Source of the DNA: JAAEQG01 sp023133475
Lineage (GTDB): Bacteria > Planctomycetota > Phycisphaerae > UBA1845
Direction of reading: 5' to 3'
DNA: 5,430 nt
NCBI GenBank assembly: GCA_030631415.1
Contig: DAOVLE010000281.1
Location: 1-5,430 of the forward strand
Made by a program: the position numbers and the translations under genes
Notes under the pieces: generated by a model
Databases searched by the model: none
The model's input: only the letters and a program-made list of their open reading frames with translations
What the model was told of the DNA's origin: nothing
In this document: positions 1 through 4,619 of the stretch, piece after piece
Numbering within the stretch: the stretch's first letter is position 1
Layout of the letters: each line of letters opens with the position of its first letter

Positions 1-1
1 C

Positions 2-1099
2 CCGTCGTCCCCGTCGAGTTGCATAGCCAAGGCGGCTCAATCATTGGCGGCGTTGGCTCGTGAGAATGCGGGCCTGGCCCAGTTCGAGCGTGCCGCAGAG
101 CCGCTACGTGCACGGTTGGCGGCGGCTGATGCCGGCGACATTCGCCTGCGTGGGGCATTGCTCGCGGCGATGGCGAACATCGGGTCGGAACAATTCGCCG
201 CGGAATTTGAGACGCACTTGGGAGAAGAACACGCCGAGCTTCTGTTGCCTGCCATTCGGGGCATTGTTGCGGTTCAGGATGACAGCCGCATGAATCGCCT
301 GCGTGGGCTGTTTCTGCACCCCGATGCCCGTGTTCGGCTTCAGGCGATTGAAGCGGTGGGTATTCTCGGCGATGGCGAAGCCCCCCTCGAAACACTGGCC
401 AACCACTTGAGCCTCGCCACGGAATCGAACGAGGCGGCCCGCTCTGCCGCCTGGGAGGCGTTTTGCAAAATCCTCAAACGTCAGCCCGCCGAGACGCGGC
501 TGAGATGGGCCGACCGCCTGAAGGAGTTGCCCGGTCGCCGGATCGAGTACCTGACCATCCTGGTCGATGATCTTGCCGTAGCCAATTCGGTGCCGGACCA
601 ACTCAACGAAGCTCGCCGCCGGTTGGCCCTTTTGCTGCGCGAGCAGAAGCGTTATGCCGAATCAGCTCGTCATTTGCAGGAGCTTTATGCCTCGTTGCCC
701 GGTGGTGACGACTTGCGGGCAGGCGAAGTCGGTGTATTGTTGCTCGATTCCCTGCTGCGTAACGGGCATTCCAGCACACGTCTCGAAACCCTGCTGCCCG
801 AGTTGGCTGTACTGGGGGAGGATACCCGGGCCGAAGTGGTTCGCACCATCACTGTCTTTCTGAACGAAGCGATGCCCGGCAAACCCGACCCCAACCTTGC
901 CGCTCTGGCGGAACAGCTCCGTCAGGCCGGCGCAGGTTTGTATGGTCCGGCGTTCGACGAATTTCTCGGGGAGGTCATCACCAAATCGACCCCAGCGCCC
1001 ACTACCGGACCTGCGAAGCAATCAAGAGGCAAGAGGCAAGAGGCAAGAGGCATGAGGGATGAGGGATGTGCTTTGCCTTGGAGGGGCGCAGGTTGTTAG
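2..1099 (+). CDS. HEAT/TPR-like helical-repeat protein, 5' end outside window (partial)
   Basis: The frame is open from base 2, and the first possible start in the window is a TTG at 44, so the gene most likely begins upstream; numbering here counts from that TTG. The product is Ala/Leu/Arg-rich and almost wholly helical. Residues about 82-122 read as a HEAT repeat (HPDARVRLQAIEAVGILGD), with weaker HEAT-like helices at about 20-75. Residues about 187-220 (LNEARRRLALLLREQKRYAE) resemble a TPR helix pair. Such proteins are usually protein-binding scaffolds; no catalytic motif or membrane segment is visible, so the partner and role are unknown. The last ~25 residues (327-351) are basic, low-complexity sequence encoded by tandem caagagg heptamers and the DNA after them, and the TAG stop overlaps the edge of the next hairpin. 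The native C-terminus was therefore probably extended or replaced by repeat DNA. Alternatively this is a complete gene starting at TTG 44, where aaggcgg at 29-35 is a weak ribosome site. Confidence 0.75.
   Translation, partial: PSSPSSCIAKAAQSLAALARENAGLAQFERAAEPLRARLAAADAGDIRLRGALLAAMANIGSEQFAAEFETHLGEEHAELLLPAIRGIVAVQDDSRMNRLRGLFLHPDARVRLQAIEAVGILGDGEAPLETLANHLSLATESNEAARSAAWEAFCKILKRQPAETRLRWADRLKELPGRRIEYLTILVDDLAVANSVPDQLNEARRRLALLLREQKRYAESARHLQELYASLPGGDDLRAGEVGVLLLDSLLRNGHSSTRLETLLPELAVLGEDTRAEVVRTITVFLNEAMPGKPDPNLAALAEQLRQAGAGLYGPAFDEFLGEVITKSTPAPTTGPAKQSRGKRQEARGMRDEGCALPWRGAGC
1023..1067 (+). repeat. Tandem heptamer array (caagagg x4, then catgagg, gatgagg)
   Basis: Perfect caagagg units start at 1023, 1030, 1037 and 1044, followed by catgagg (1051), gatgagg (1058) and a partial gatg. 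The array lies inside the 3' end of the helical-repeat gene. Because 7 is not a multiple of 3, each unit is read in a different frame, giving a mixed basic tail. It is the left arm of an inverted pair with 1131-1172. Confidence 0.9.
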
Positions 1100-1119
1100 C
1101 CACGGGCGCTAGCCCGTGG
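1100..1119. repeat. Short palindrome ccacgggc-gcta-gcccgtgg
   Basis: A perfect 8-bp stem (1100-1107 with 1112-1119) has a 4-base loop. It starts within one base of the TAG stop of the upstream gene and lies between the two heptamer arrays. There is no T-tract after it, so it is not a typical intrinsic terminator, although an RNA hairpin here could protect the 3' end. It resembles dispersed small palindromic repeats of planctomycete-type genomes (from memory, not searched). Confidence 0.7.
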
Positions 1120-1130
1120 AACCGGGCTTG

Positions 1131-1172
1131 CCTCTTGCCTCATGCCTCATGCCTCATGCCTCTTGCCTCATT
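1131..1172 (-). repeat. Inverted heptamer array (cctcttg/cctcatg x6)
   Basis: Six contiguous units: cctcttg, three cctcatg, cctcttg, cctcatt. These are the reverse complement of the caagagg/catgagg units at 1023-1064. Pairing the arms end to end gives a stem of about 42 bp with a handful of mismatches, enclosing the 1100-1119 hairpin. Confidence 0.88.
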
Positions 1173-1176
1173 GCGT

Positions 1177-1251
1177 AGACCGATCATGCGTGCAGGTTTG
1201 TTTCCTGGGACGGTCCGTATTGCGGGCATAACCACTCAAACTGATCGGTCT
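1177..1251. repeat. 10-bp perfect inverted repeat with 55-base spacer
   Basis: The arms agaccgatca (1177-1186) and tgatcggtct (1242-1251) are exact reverse complements. The spacer shows only short internal pairing such as ggac/gtcc. This could be the footprint of a small mobile or palindromic element or a structured RNA. No known riboswitch consensus was recognised and no T-run follows. Confidence 0.5.
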
Positions 1252-1343
1252 TGACGGATTGCTCTCCACTCCCCGTTTGCTCCCCAAATCCAGCGGTAAT
1301 CTGAGACGTTGACACAAGTCACAAGGTCCTTCTTTAGGGTCCG

Positions 1344-1379
1344 GCATTTATCGGTAAATAGGGCATTTACAAGCATTTA
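1344..1379. repeat. Three copies of gcattta with a small hairpin
   Basis: gcattta occurs at 1344-1350, 1363-1369 and 1373-1379. Between the first two, gtaaat (1354-1359) can pair with atttac (1365-1370). The cluster lies 107-142 bases before the HD-GYP start in an AT-richer patch, so it could be a regulator binding site. That role is inferred only from repetition and position. Confidence 0.35.
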
Positions 1380-1469
1380 GGTGAGTCAAGTCGCCGTTCC
1401 ACAGAGACGATAGGGCATCAACCGGAAGAGGTGTTCAACCCTTGGCGTGAACGGGAACCTACGGTAGGT

Positions 1470-1476
1470 GGAGAGG
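1470..1476 (+). promoter_or_regulatory. Ribosome binding site that sets the HD-GYP start
   Basis: The purine-rich ggagagg lies 9 bases before ATG 1486. The alternative in-frame GTG at 1468 would overlap this site and has no comparable purine tract upstream, so ATG 1486 is preferred. Confidence 0.5.
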
Positions 1477-1485
1477 GTGCACAGC

Positions 1486-2292
1486 ATGACGCGAACCAAT
1501 GGAAAGCCGACGAATTGCGAGCACAAACGGCAAAGAGGGATATTGGCGACCAGAATTCCGGACGCCCAATGGCCGGGCAACATCCCAGTCTGGTTACGCC
1601 CTGGCGGCGGCGGAATCTGCCCCGCGTGCTTGTGGCAAGTTCAGGACGATACTGCCCGGCAACTGCGTCTGACCCACCTGCAAACCGCACGCACCCTGGC
1701 GGCGGCGGTGGAGGCCAAAGACCCATATACGCGAGACCATTCGGTCACGGTGAGCAAGTATGCAGTGGAGTTGGGCATCCGCTTGAAACTGCCCGAAGCG
1801 AAGCTCCGGTCTCTGCGAATCGCAGCCTTGCTGCACGACATCGGCAAGATCGGCATCCCCGACGCCGTCCTGCAAAAACCCGGGCCGCTGACCCGAGCGG
1901 AATTCAGCCTGATCAAAACTCATCCACGGCTGGCAACAACCATTCTCCGCCATGCCGGTTTATTCGAGGACGAGTTGCCTATTATTCTATACCATCACGA
2001 ATGGTTCGACGGTGGCGGCTATCCCACGGGATTGGCCGGTGAGAGCATTCCGTTGGGATCGCGGATTTTGGGTGTGGCTGACGCGATCGATGCCTTGCGC
2101 TCGCGGCGTATATACAAAAAGAGCGCCCACCTCCAAAAGGTGCGTCGGGAGTTGCTCGATTGCTCCGGGCGTCAGTTTGACCCCCGCGTGGCCCGGGCAG
2201 CGGTATGCTGGCTCGACGATCAGCCAAAGCGGTATGCGTGGGATGACTCGCTCGCGTTTTCCGTCCGGTCTGCCGGTGTTCCCCAGAGCTAA
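1486..2292 (+). CDS. Stand-alone HD-GYP domain phosphodiesterase (predicted c-di-GMP hydrolase)
   Basis: HD-GYP proteins are metal-dependent phosphodiesterases that linearise and hydrolyse cyclic-di-GMP. In numbering from the in-frame GTG 1468 (subtract 6 for the chosen ATG), H91, the HD pair H123-D124 within HDIGKIGIPD, H152 (IKTHP), H176-H177 and D205 (VADAIDAL) supply the expected metal ligands. The GYP signature is complete (G184-Y185-P186). R214 and K217, in the place of the usual DRPYRK, fit the ligand-contact positions I recall from PmGH. The closing G.QFDP motif is present at 234-239. The domain spans about 70-245. The first ~60 residues match no receiver, PAS or GAF domain and hold a CPAC motif (51-54) with C17 and H19. 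Oddities: W179 replaces the usual basic residue after HHE, and DRP is changed to RRI. The product looks soluble and active. Regulatory input is unknown. The gene stands alone between repeat-rich gaps. Confidence 0.93.
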   Translation: MTRTNGKPTNCEHKRQRGILATRIPDAQWPGNIPVWLRPGGGGICPACLWQVQDDTARQLRLTHLQTARTLAAAVEAKDPYTRDHSVTVSKYAVELGIRLKLPEAKLRSLRIAALLHDIGKIGIPDAVLQKPGPLTRAEFSLIKTHPRLATTILRHAGLFEDELPIILYHHEWFDGGGYPTGLAGESIPLGSRILGVADAIDALRSRRIYKKSAHLQKVRRELLDCSGRQFDPRVARAAVCWLDDQPKRYAWDDSLAFSVRSAGVPQS

Positions 2293-2311
2293 AGGGGCTG
2301 CATTGATCAGT

Positions 2312-2333
2312 GCCGCGACCGTGAGGGAGCGGC
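2312..2333. repeat. Palindromic repeat with gaccgtgagggag core
   Basis: gccgc (2312-2316) pairs with gcggc (2329-2333) around a gaccgtgaggga loop. I recall gaccgtgagggagcgg-type sequences as frequent intergenic repeats in planctomycete genomes; this was not searched. It lies 20 bases after the HD-GYP stop and opens the repeat mosaic of 2312-2510. Confidence 0.4.
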
Positions 2334-2352
2334 CAACGCAGCGTACCACCCG

Positions 2353-2414
2353 CGTGGGTGTCTCATTCCTCGTAGCGCAGGCTTCCAGCCTGCACGGTAA
2401 CGTGGGTGTCCCAT
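2353..2414. repeat. gcaggct hairpin flanked by cgtgggtgtc direct repeats
   Basis: The hairpin gcaggct-tcc-agcctgc occupies 2377-2393 (7-bp stem, 3-base loop). The 10-bp sequence cgtgggtgtc occurs on both sides, at 2353-2362 and 2401-2410, and extends to 14 bases with one mismatch (ending tctcat or tcccat). The arrangement resembles a small element flanked by a target duplication, or two copies of a longer unit. Confidence 0.6.
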
Positions 2415-2421
2415 CTCGTTC

Positions 2422-2504
2422 TCGCTGCCTCGTTGCCTATTGTTCGCGTCCCCCACCGCTAAAGCGATGGGCCACCCGTCTTGTTGCCTTGTTGCCTCGT
2501 TGCC
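2422..2504 (+). repeat. Octamer tandem repeats (tcgttgcc/ttgttgcc) split by a palindromic element
   Basis: Units tcgctgcc (2422) and tcgttgcc (2430) are followed by a degenerate tattgttc. After the palindromic element come ttgttgcc (2481), ttgttgcc (2489) and tcgttgcc (2497). The array thus flanks the element on both sides, in one orientation, and ends 19 bases before the surE ATG. Confidence 0.75.
2443..2477 (+). repeat. Dispersed palindromic element, half-copy
   Basis: The sequence matches the reconstructed right arm of the long palindrome at the window's end (5229-5253 joined to 5377-5386) at 33 of 35 positions. The matching left arm is missing here, so this is a truncated or solo-arm copy. 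It still forms its own small hairpin, ccaccgct with agcgatgg, containing one wobble pair. Confidence 0.8.
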
Positions 2505-2516
2505 TTACTGTAGAAT
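2489..2516 (+). promoter_or_regulatory. Candidate leaderless promoter of surE
   Basis: TAGAAT at 2511-2516 matches the sigma-70 -10 consensus at 5 of 6 positions and is directly preceded by TG. TTGTTG at 2489-2494, supplied by the octamer repeat, is a weak -35 at 16-base spacing. Transcription would begin at about 2523-2524, on the ATG itself. This fits the lack of any Shine-Dalgarno before surE. It is a prediction from sequence only. Confidence 0.35.
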
Positions 2517-2523
2517 GGCCCAC

Positions 2524-3288
2524 ATGCATATACTGCTTACCAATGATGACGGGATTTCCGCGCCGGGATTGGCTGCGATGTATCGGGAACTGGTGTTTCT
2601 GGGCGAAGTTGCCGTGGTGGCTCCCGAGTCGGTGGAGTCTGCCTCCGCTCATGCCATCACCATCAACGCTCCTTTGGCGGTTCAGGAACTCCACGTGCAC
2701 AACGAATTCCACGGGCATGCGGTCTCCGGGCGCCCGGTCGATTGTGTGAAGCTGGCGCTGCAGATGCTGGTGAGTCAGCCGGTGGACCTGGTGGTTTCGG
2801 GCATCAACGACGGGGCCAATGTGGGCATCAACGTGCTGTATTCGGGCACGGTGGCGGCGGCGGCTGAGGGGGCTTTGATGGGCGTGCCGGCGGTGGCGGT
2901 TTCGCTGGCGCGGGGAGAGGAGCTGGATTTTGCACGGGCAGCCCGAATCGCCCGAGGGATTATCAAAGCGATGCTCGACAGAGGCATCAGGCCTGGAATG
3001 CTGCTCAACGTTAATATCCCAAACTTCGAGCACGGCGATCCCAAGGGCGTGTGGGTGGTTCCGCAATCGGTGCAAATCATGGACGATCATTACGTCTCGC
3101 ACGAAGGGCCCGACGGTGTCCGCCAGTATTGGCTCCACGGCAAGTACGGCCCGGTCAGCAGAACCGAGCAAACCGACCTGCGGGCCCTCCTGGACGGCCA
3201 TGTGGTGGTCACCCCCTTGCAGTTTGATCTCACCGCACGAGAGGTGATCGAGGAGGTCCGCCGGTGGGATTGGCCTGCGGTGGAATGA
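2524..3288 (+). CDS. surE: 5'/3'-nucleotidase SurE (survival protein E)
   Basis: SurE is a cytoplasmic metal-dependent phosphatase of nucleoside 5'- and 3'-monophosphates, also active on short polyphosphate in some bacteria, and linked to stress and stationary-phase survival. The protein is 254 residues, the normal family size. The N-terminus MHILLTNDDGISAPG carries metal ligands D8-D9; S39 (after VVAPESVE) and N95 in VSGINDGANVG complete the site. Also typical are SGRPVDCVKLAL (68-79), YSGTVAAAAEG (106-116) and LNVNIPN. Changes from the usual SGIN.GPNLG.D (A98 for P, I102-N103) are mild. The start is ATG 2524 because families begin M-I/R-ILL-NDDG; the in-frame ATG 2515 would add MAH, and more upstream codons lie in repeat DNA. 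No Shine-Dalgarno is visible. The gene lacks the pcm/nlpD/rpoS neighbours of proteobacteria. The PIN-TRAM gene follows after 75 bases. Confidence 0.97.
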   Translation: MHILLTNDDGISAPGLAAMYRELVFLGEVAVVAPESVESASAHAITINAPLAVQELHVHNEFHGHAVSGRPVDCVKLALQMLVSQPVDLVVSGINDGANVGINVLYSGTVAAAAEGALMGVPAVAVSLARGEELDFARAARIARGIIKAMLDRGIRPGMLLNVNIPNFEHGDPKGVWVVPQSVQIMDDHYVSHEGPDGVRQYWLHGKYGPVSRTEQTDLRALLDGHVVVTPLQFDLTAREVIEEVRRWDWPAVE

Positions 3289-3320
3289 TCGGCACTCTTA
3301 TGGGATAGGTGAAGGCAGCC

Positions 3321-3329
3321 GGGGGGGGG
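3321..3329 (+). repeat. Homopolymer of nine G
   Basis: An uninterrupted G9 run lies between surE and the PIN-TRAM gene, two bases before the AT-rich ttaatataca (3331-3340). That AT-rich stretch is the best -10-like sequence for the next gene (taatat or tataca, 4 of 6 either way). The run would sit in the -35/-10 spacer, though the -35 match is poor. Confidence 0.6.
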
Positions 3330-3350
3330 CTTAATATACATTTGCACTGA

Positions 3351-3355
3351 AGGAG
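3351..3355 (+). promoter_or_regulatory. Strong Shine-Dalgarno of the PIN-TRAM gene
   Basis: AGGAG, within gaaggagc, lies 8 bases before ATG 3364, an ideal spacing. It fixes the start of the PIN-TRAM gene and contrasts with the SD-less starts of surE and the phosphopantetheinyl transferase gene. Confidence 0.75.
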
Positions 3356-3363
3356 CTGCGGCG

Positions 3364-4533
3364 ATGTTCTTGCACATTCTCAGGGCACTTTTTCTCCTGG
3401 CGCTGGCGGGTGTAGCCATGTCCTTCGTGGCGGCTGACCGCGATCTGGCGGGTGTGCAGCCTCCGGGCTGGCTACAAAGCCACAAGGAATTCGTGCTGGG
3501 GCTTAGCCTGGTCGTCGGCATTGCGGTGGTGATTATTGATCTGTTCATCCCGCAGAAGTCGTTGGGGGTCATGTCCGCGGTTTTCTTCGGGCTGATTGTG
3601 GGAATGGTGGTGGCGTTTGGGGTGTCCAAGATCATCGACCTGATGGTCGAGTCGTTCGGCTCTGAGCTGCGCCAGCCGGTGTTCGTGGACGTGCCCGTGG
3701 ATGAGATCGACCACAAGTACGACCCCGAGACCAAACAGATGAAGCCGGTGACCCGCAAAGTGATCAAGCCGATACGGTATGGCTACCGCGACCACCCCTT
3801 TGTAAGCTCTATCAAACTCATGCTCGGGGTGGTCATCTGCTATCTCTCGATCAGCTTCGTTTTGCAGACCAAGGACGACATCCGGTTCATGATTCCATAT
3901 GTGGAGTTCTCGCGCGACACCCGTGGAGGGCACCCGTTGCTTCTGGACACTTCGGTGATCATCGACGGGCGGATCAGCGACATCGCCGAGACCCGTATCA
4001 TCGATTCCGAAATGATCGTGCCCTCCTTCGTCTTGCAGGAATTGCACACCATCGCCGACAGCAAGGACAAGCTCAAACGCAATCGCGGGCGGCGGGGGCT
4101 GGACATTCTCAACAAGCTCCAAACCAGCTCCGAGGCCCATATCAAGATTTTGGAGGTGCAGCCCGAGCGGACAGATGAGGGCAAGGGTGTTGATGAGTTG
4201 CTCGTCGATTTGGGATCCAAGCTCGACGGGAGGGTGGTCACTAATGATTACAACCTCAACAAGATCGCCCAGTTGAAGGGGGTAACGGTCATCAACATCA
4301 ACGATCTGGCCAACGCCCTGAAGCCCGTCTTCATCCCGGGAGAGAGCATGTCCGTCAGGATCATCAAACCCGGAGAGGAACCAGGTCAGGGAGTGGGGTA
4401 TCTGGACGATGGGACGATGGTGGTGGTCGAATCCGCCCGCGACAAGGTCGGCAAAGACATGGATGTGTCGGTAACCAGTGTTCTGCAAACCTCCGCCGGG
4501 CGCATGATCTTCGGGCGACCAGTCACGAAATAG
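3364..4533 (+). CDS. Membrane-anchored PIN-TRAM domain ribonuclease (YacL type)
   Basis: This 389-residue protein combines an N-terminal membrane part, a PIN nuclease domain and a C-terminal TRAM RNA-binding domain, the order found in B. subtilis YacL. Hydrophobic segments lie at about 5-24, 44-62, 67-87 and 152-168. The PIN domain (about 192-320) starts LLLDTSVIIDGRISD and keeps the acidic metal ligands D195, E226 (VLQELHTIADS), D277 and D295 (TNDYNLNK); KRNRGRRGLDIL at 238-249 is typical. TRAM covers about 325-385 (QGVGYLDDGTMVVVE, SVLQTSAGRMIFG). It is predicted to cut RNA at the cytoplasmic face of the membrane; the substrate is unknown. Unlike YacL as I remember it, about 60 charged residues (90-150) separate the third and fourth membrane segments. 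AGGAG 8 bases upstream supports ATG 3364. A heptamer array follows the stop directly. Confidence 0.95.
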   Translation: MFLHILRALFLLALAGVAMSFVAADRDLAGVQPPGWLQSHKEFVLGLSLVVGIAVVIIDLFIPQKSLGVMSAVFFGLIVGMVVAFGVSKIIDLMVESFGSELRQPVFVDVPVDEIDHKYDPETKQMKPVTRKVIKPIRYGYRDHPFVSSIKLMLGVVICYLSISFVLQTKDDIRFMIPYVEFSRDTRGGHPLLLDTSVIIDGRISDIAETRIIDSEMIVPSFVLQELHTIADSKDKLKRNRGRRGLDILNKLQTSSEAHIKILEVQPERTDEGKGVDELLVDLGSKLDGRVVTNDYNLNKIAQLKGVTVININDLANALKPVFIPGESMSVRIIKPGEEPGQGVGYLDDGTMVVVESARDKVGKDMDVSVTSVLQTSAGRMIFGRPVTK

Positions 4534-4561
4534 AATGGAGAATGGAGAATGGAGAATGGAG
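4534..4561 (+). repeat. Tandem heptamer array aatggag x4
   Basis: Four perfect aatggag units (4534, 4541, 4548, 4555) begin at the first base after the TAG stop of the PIN-TRAM gene and end in aaaa. The unit length is 7, as in the caagagg array, but the motif differs. Slippage would change only the distance to the next gene. Confidence 0.92.
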
Positions 4562-4585
4562 AAAACGGCGCAATCACATCTGTAG

Positions 4586-4602
4586 GGCGGGTTTCACCCG
4601 TC
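4586..4602. repeat. Small hairpin ggcgggt-ttc-acccgtc
   Basis: A 7-bp stem (4586-4592 with 4596-4602, one G-U wobble) has a 3-base loop and lies between the PIN-TRAM and phosphopantetheinyl transferase genes. The following tcttcgttgc is only weakly T-rich, so it is at best a poor terminator. It may be another dispersed palindrome. Confidence 0.5.
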
Positions 4603-4605
4603 TTC

Positions 4606-4619
4606 GTTGCTAATGCAAC
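4606..4619 (+). promoter_or_regulatory. Hairpin and -10-like hexamer abutting the phosphopantetheinyl transferase start
   Basis: gttgc (4606-4610) pairs perfectly with gcaac (4615-4619) around taat, and the next base is the A of the ATG. The overlapping gctaat (4609-4614) matches a -10 box at 4 of 6 positions, which would start transcription at or near the ATG. No Shine-Dalgarno is present. Either a leaderless start or a structure occluding the start is possible; both are inferences. Confidence 0.3.

Larger units (their letters stand above)
1173..1485. other. Gene-free stretch upstream of the HD-GYP gene
   Basis: No convincing reading frame is present on either strand. It contains a 10-bp inverted repeat (1177-1186 with 1242-1251) and three gcattta copies (1344-1379). 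A TTGACA hexamer at 1309-1314 matches a sigma-70 -35 box exactly, but 17-18 bases later only poor -10 candidates appear (ctttag, tttagg), so a promoter is possible but unproven. The 3' half, about 1300-1480, is likely the leader or promoter region of the HD-GYP gene. Confidence 0.5.

Noticed and set aside
3..62. Another open frame at the left edge (VVPVELHSQGGSIIGG, stop at 60)
   Set aside because: It looks protein-like but is only about 19 codons inside the window; the overlapping frame that continues into the helical-repeat protein is coherent from about base 20. A frameshift at the edge cannot be excluded without upstream sequence.
1023..1172. CRISPR array
   Set aside because: The units are 7 bases, contiguous and without spacers; no cas gene is present.
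1431..2042. 203-codon + frame overlapping the HD-GYP gene
   Set aside because: Its product is low-complexity Arg/Pro/Gly and it is out of frame with the clear HD-GYP motifs.
2281..2300. Intrinsic terminator after the HD-GYP gene
   Set aside because: Only a 4-bp cccc/gggg stem and no T-run follow; none of the hairpins in the window has a proper U-tract.
2440..2523. Longer surE start at 2440
   Set aside because: The 28 extra residues are encoded by repeat DNA, and the SurE family starts at the MHILLTNDDG methionine.
1952..2749. 265-codon + frame bridging the HD-GYP and surE genes
   Set aside because: It has no recognisable domain, is Arg/Trp/Ser-rich, and spans two real genes and the repeat mosaic; it is a shadow.
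2437..3201. 254-codon minus-strand frame opposite surE
   Set aside because: It is a His/Arg-rich shadow without motifs and is fully covered by surE.
3472..4488. 338-codon open frame on the minus strand
   Set aside because: It lies wholly antisense to the PIN-TRAM gene, is His/Asp/Val-rich in the way GC-rich codons read backwards, and has no domain; the + strand match is unmistakable.
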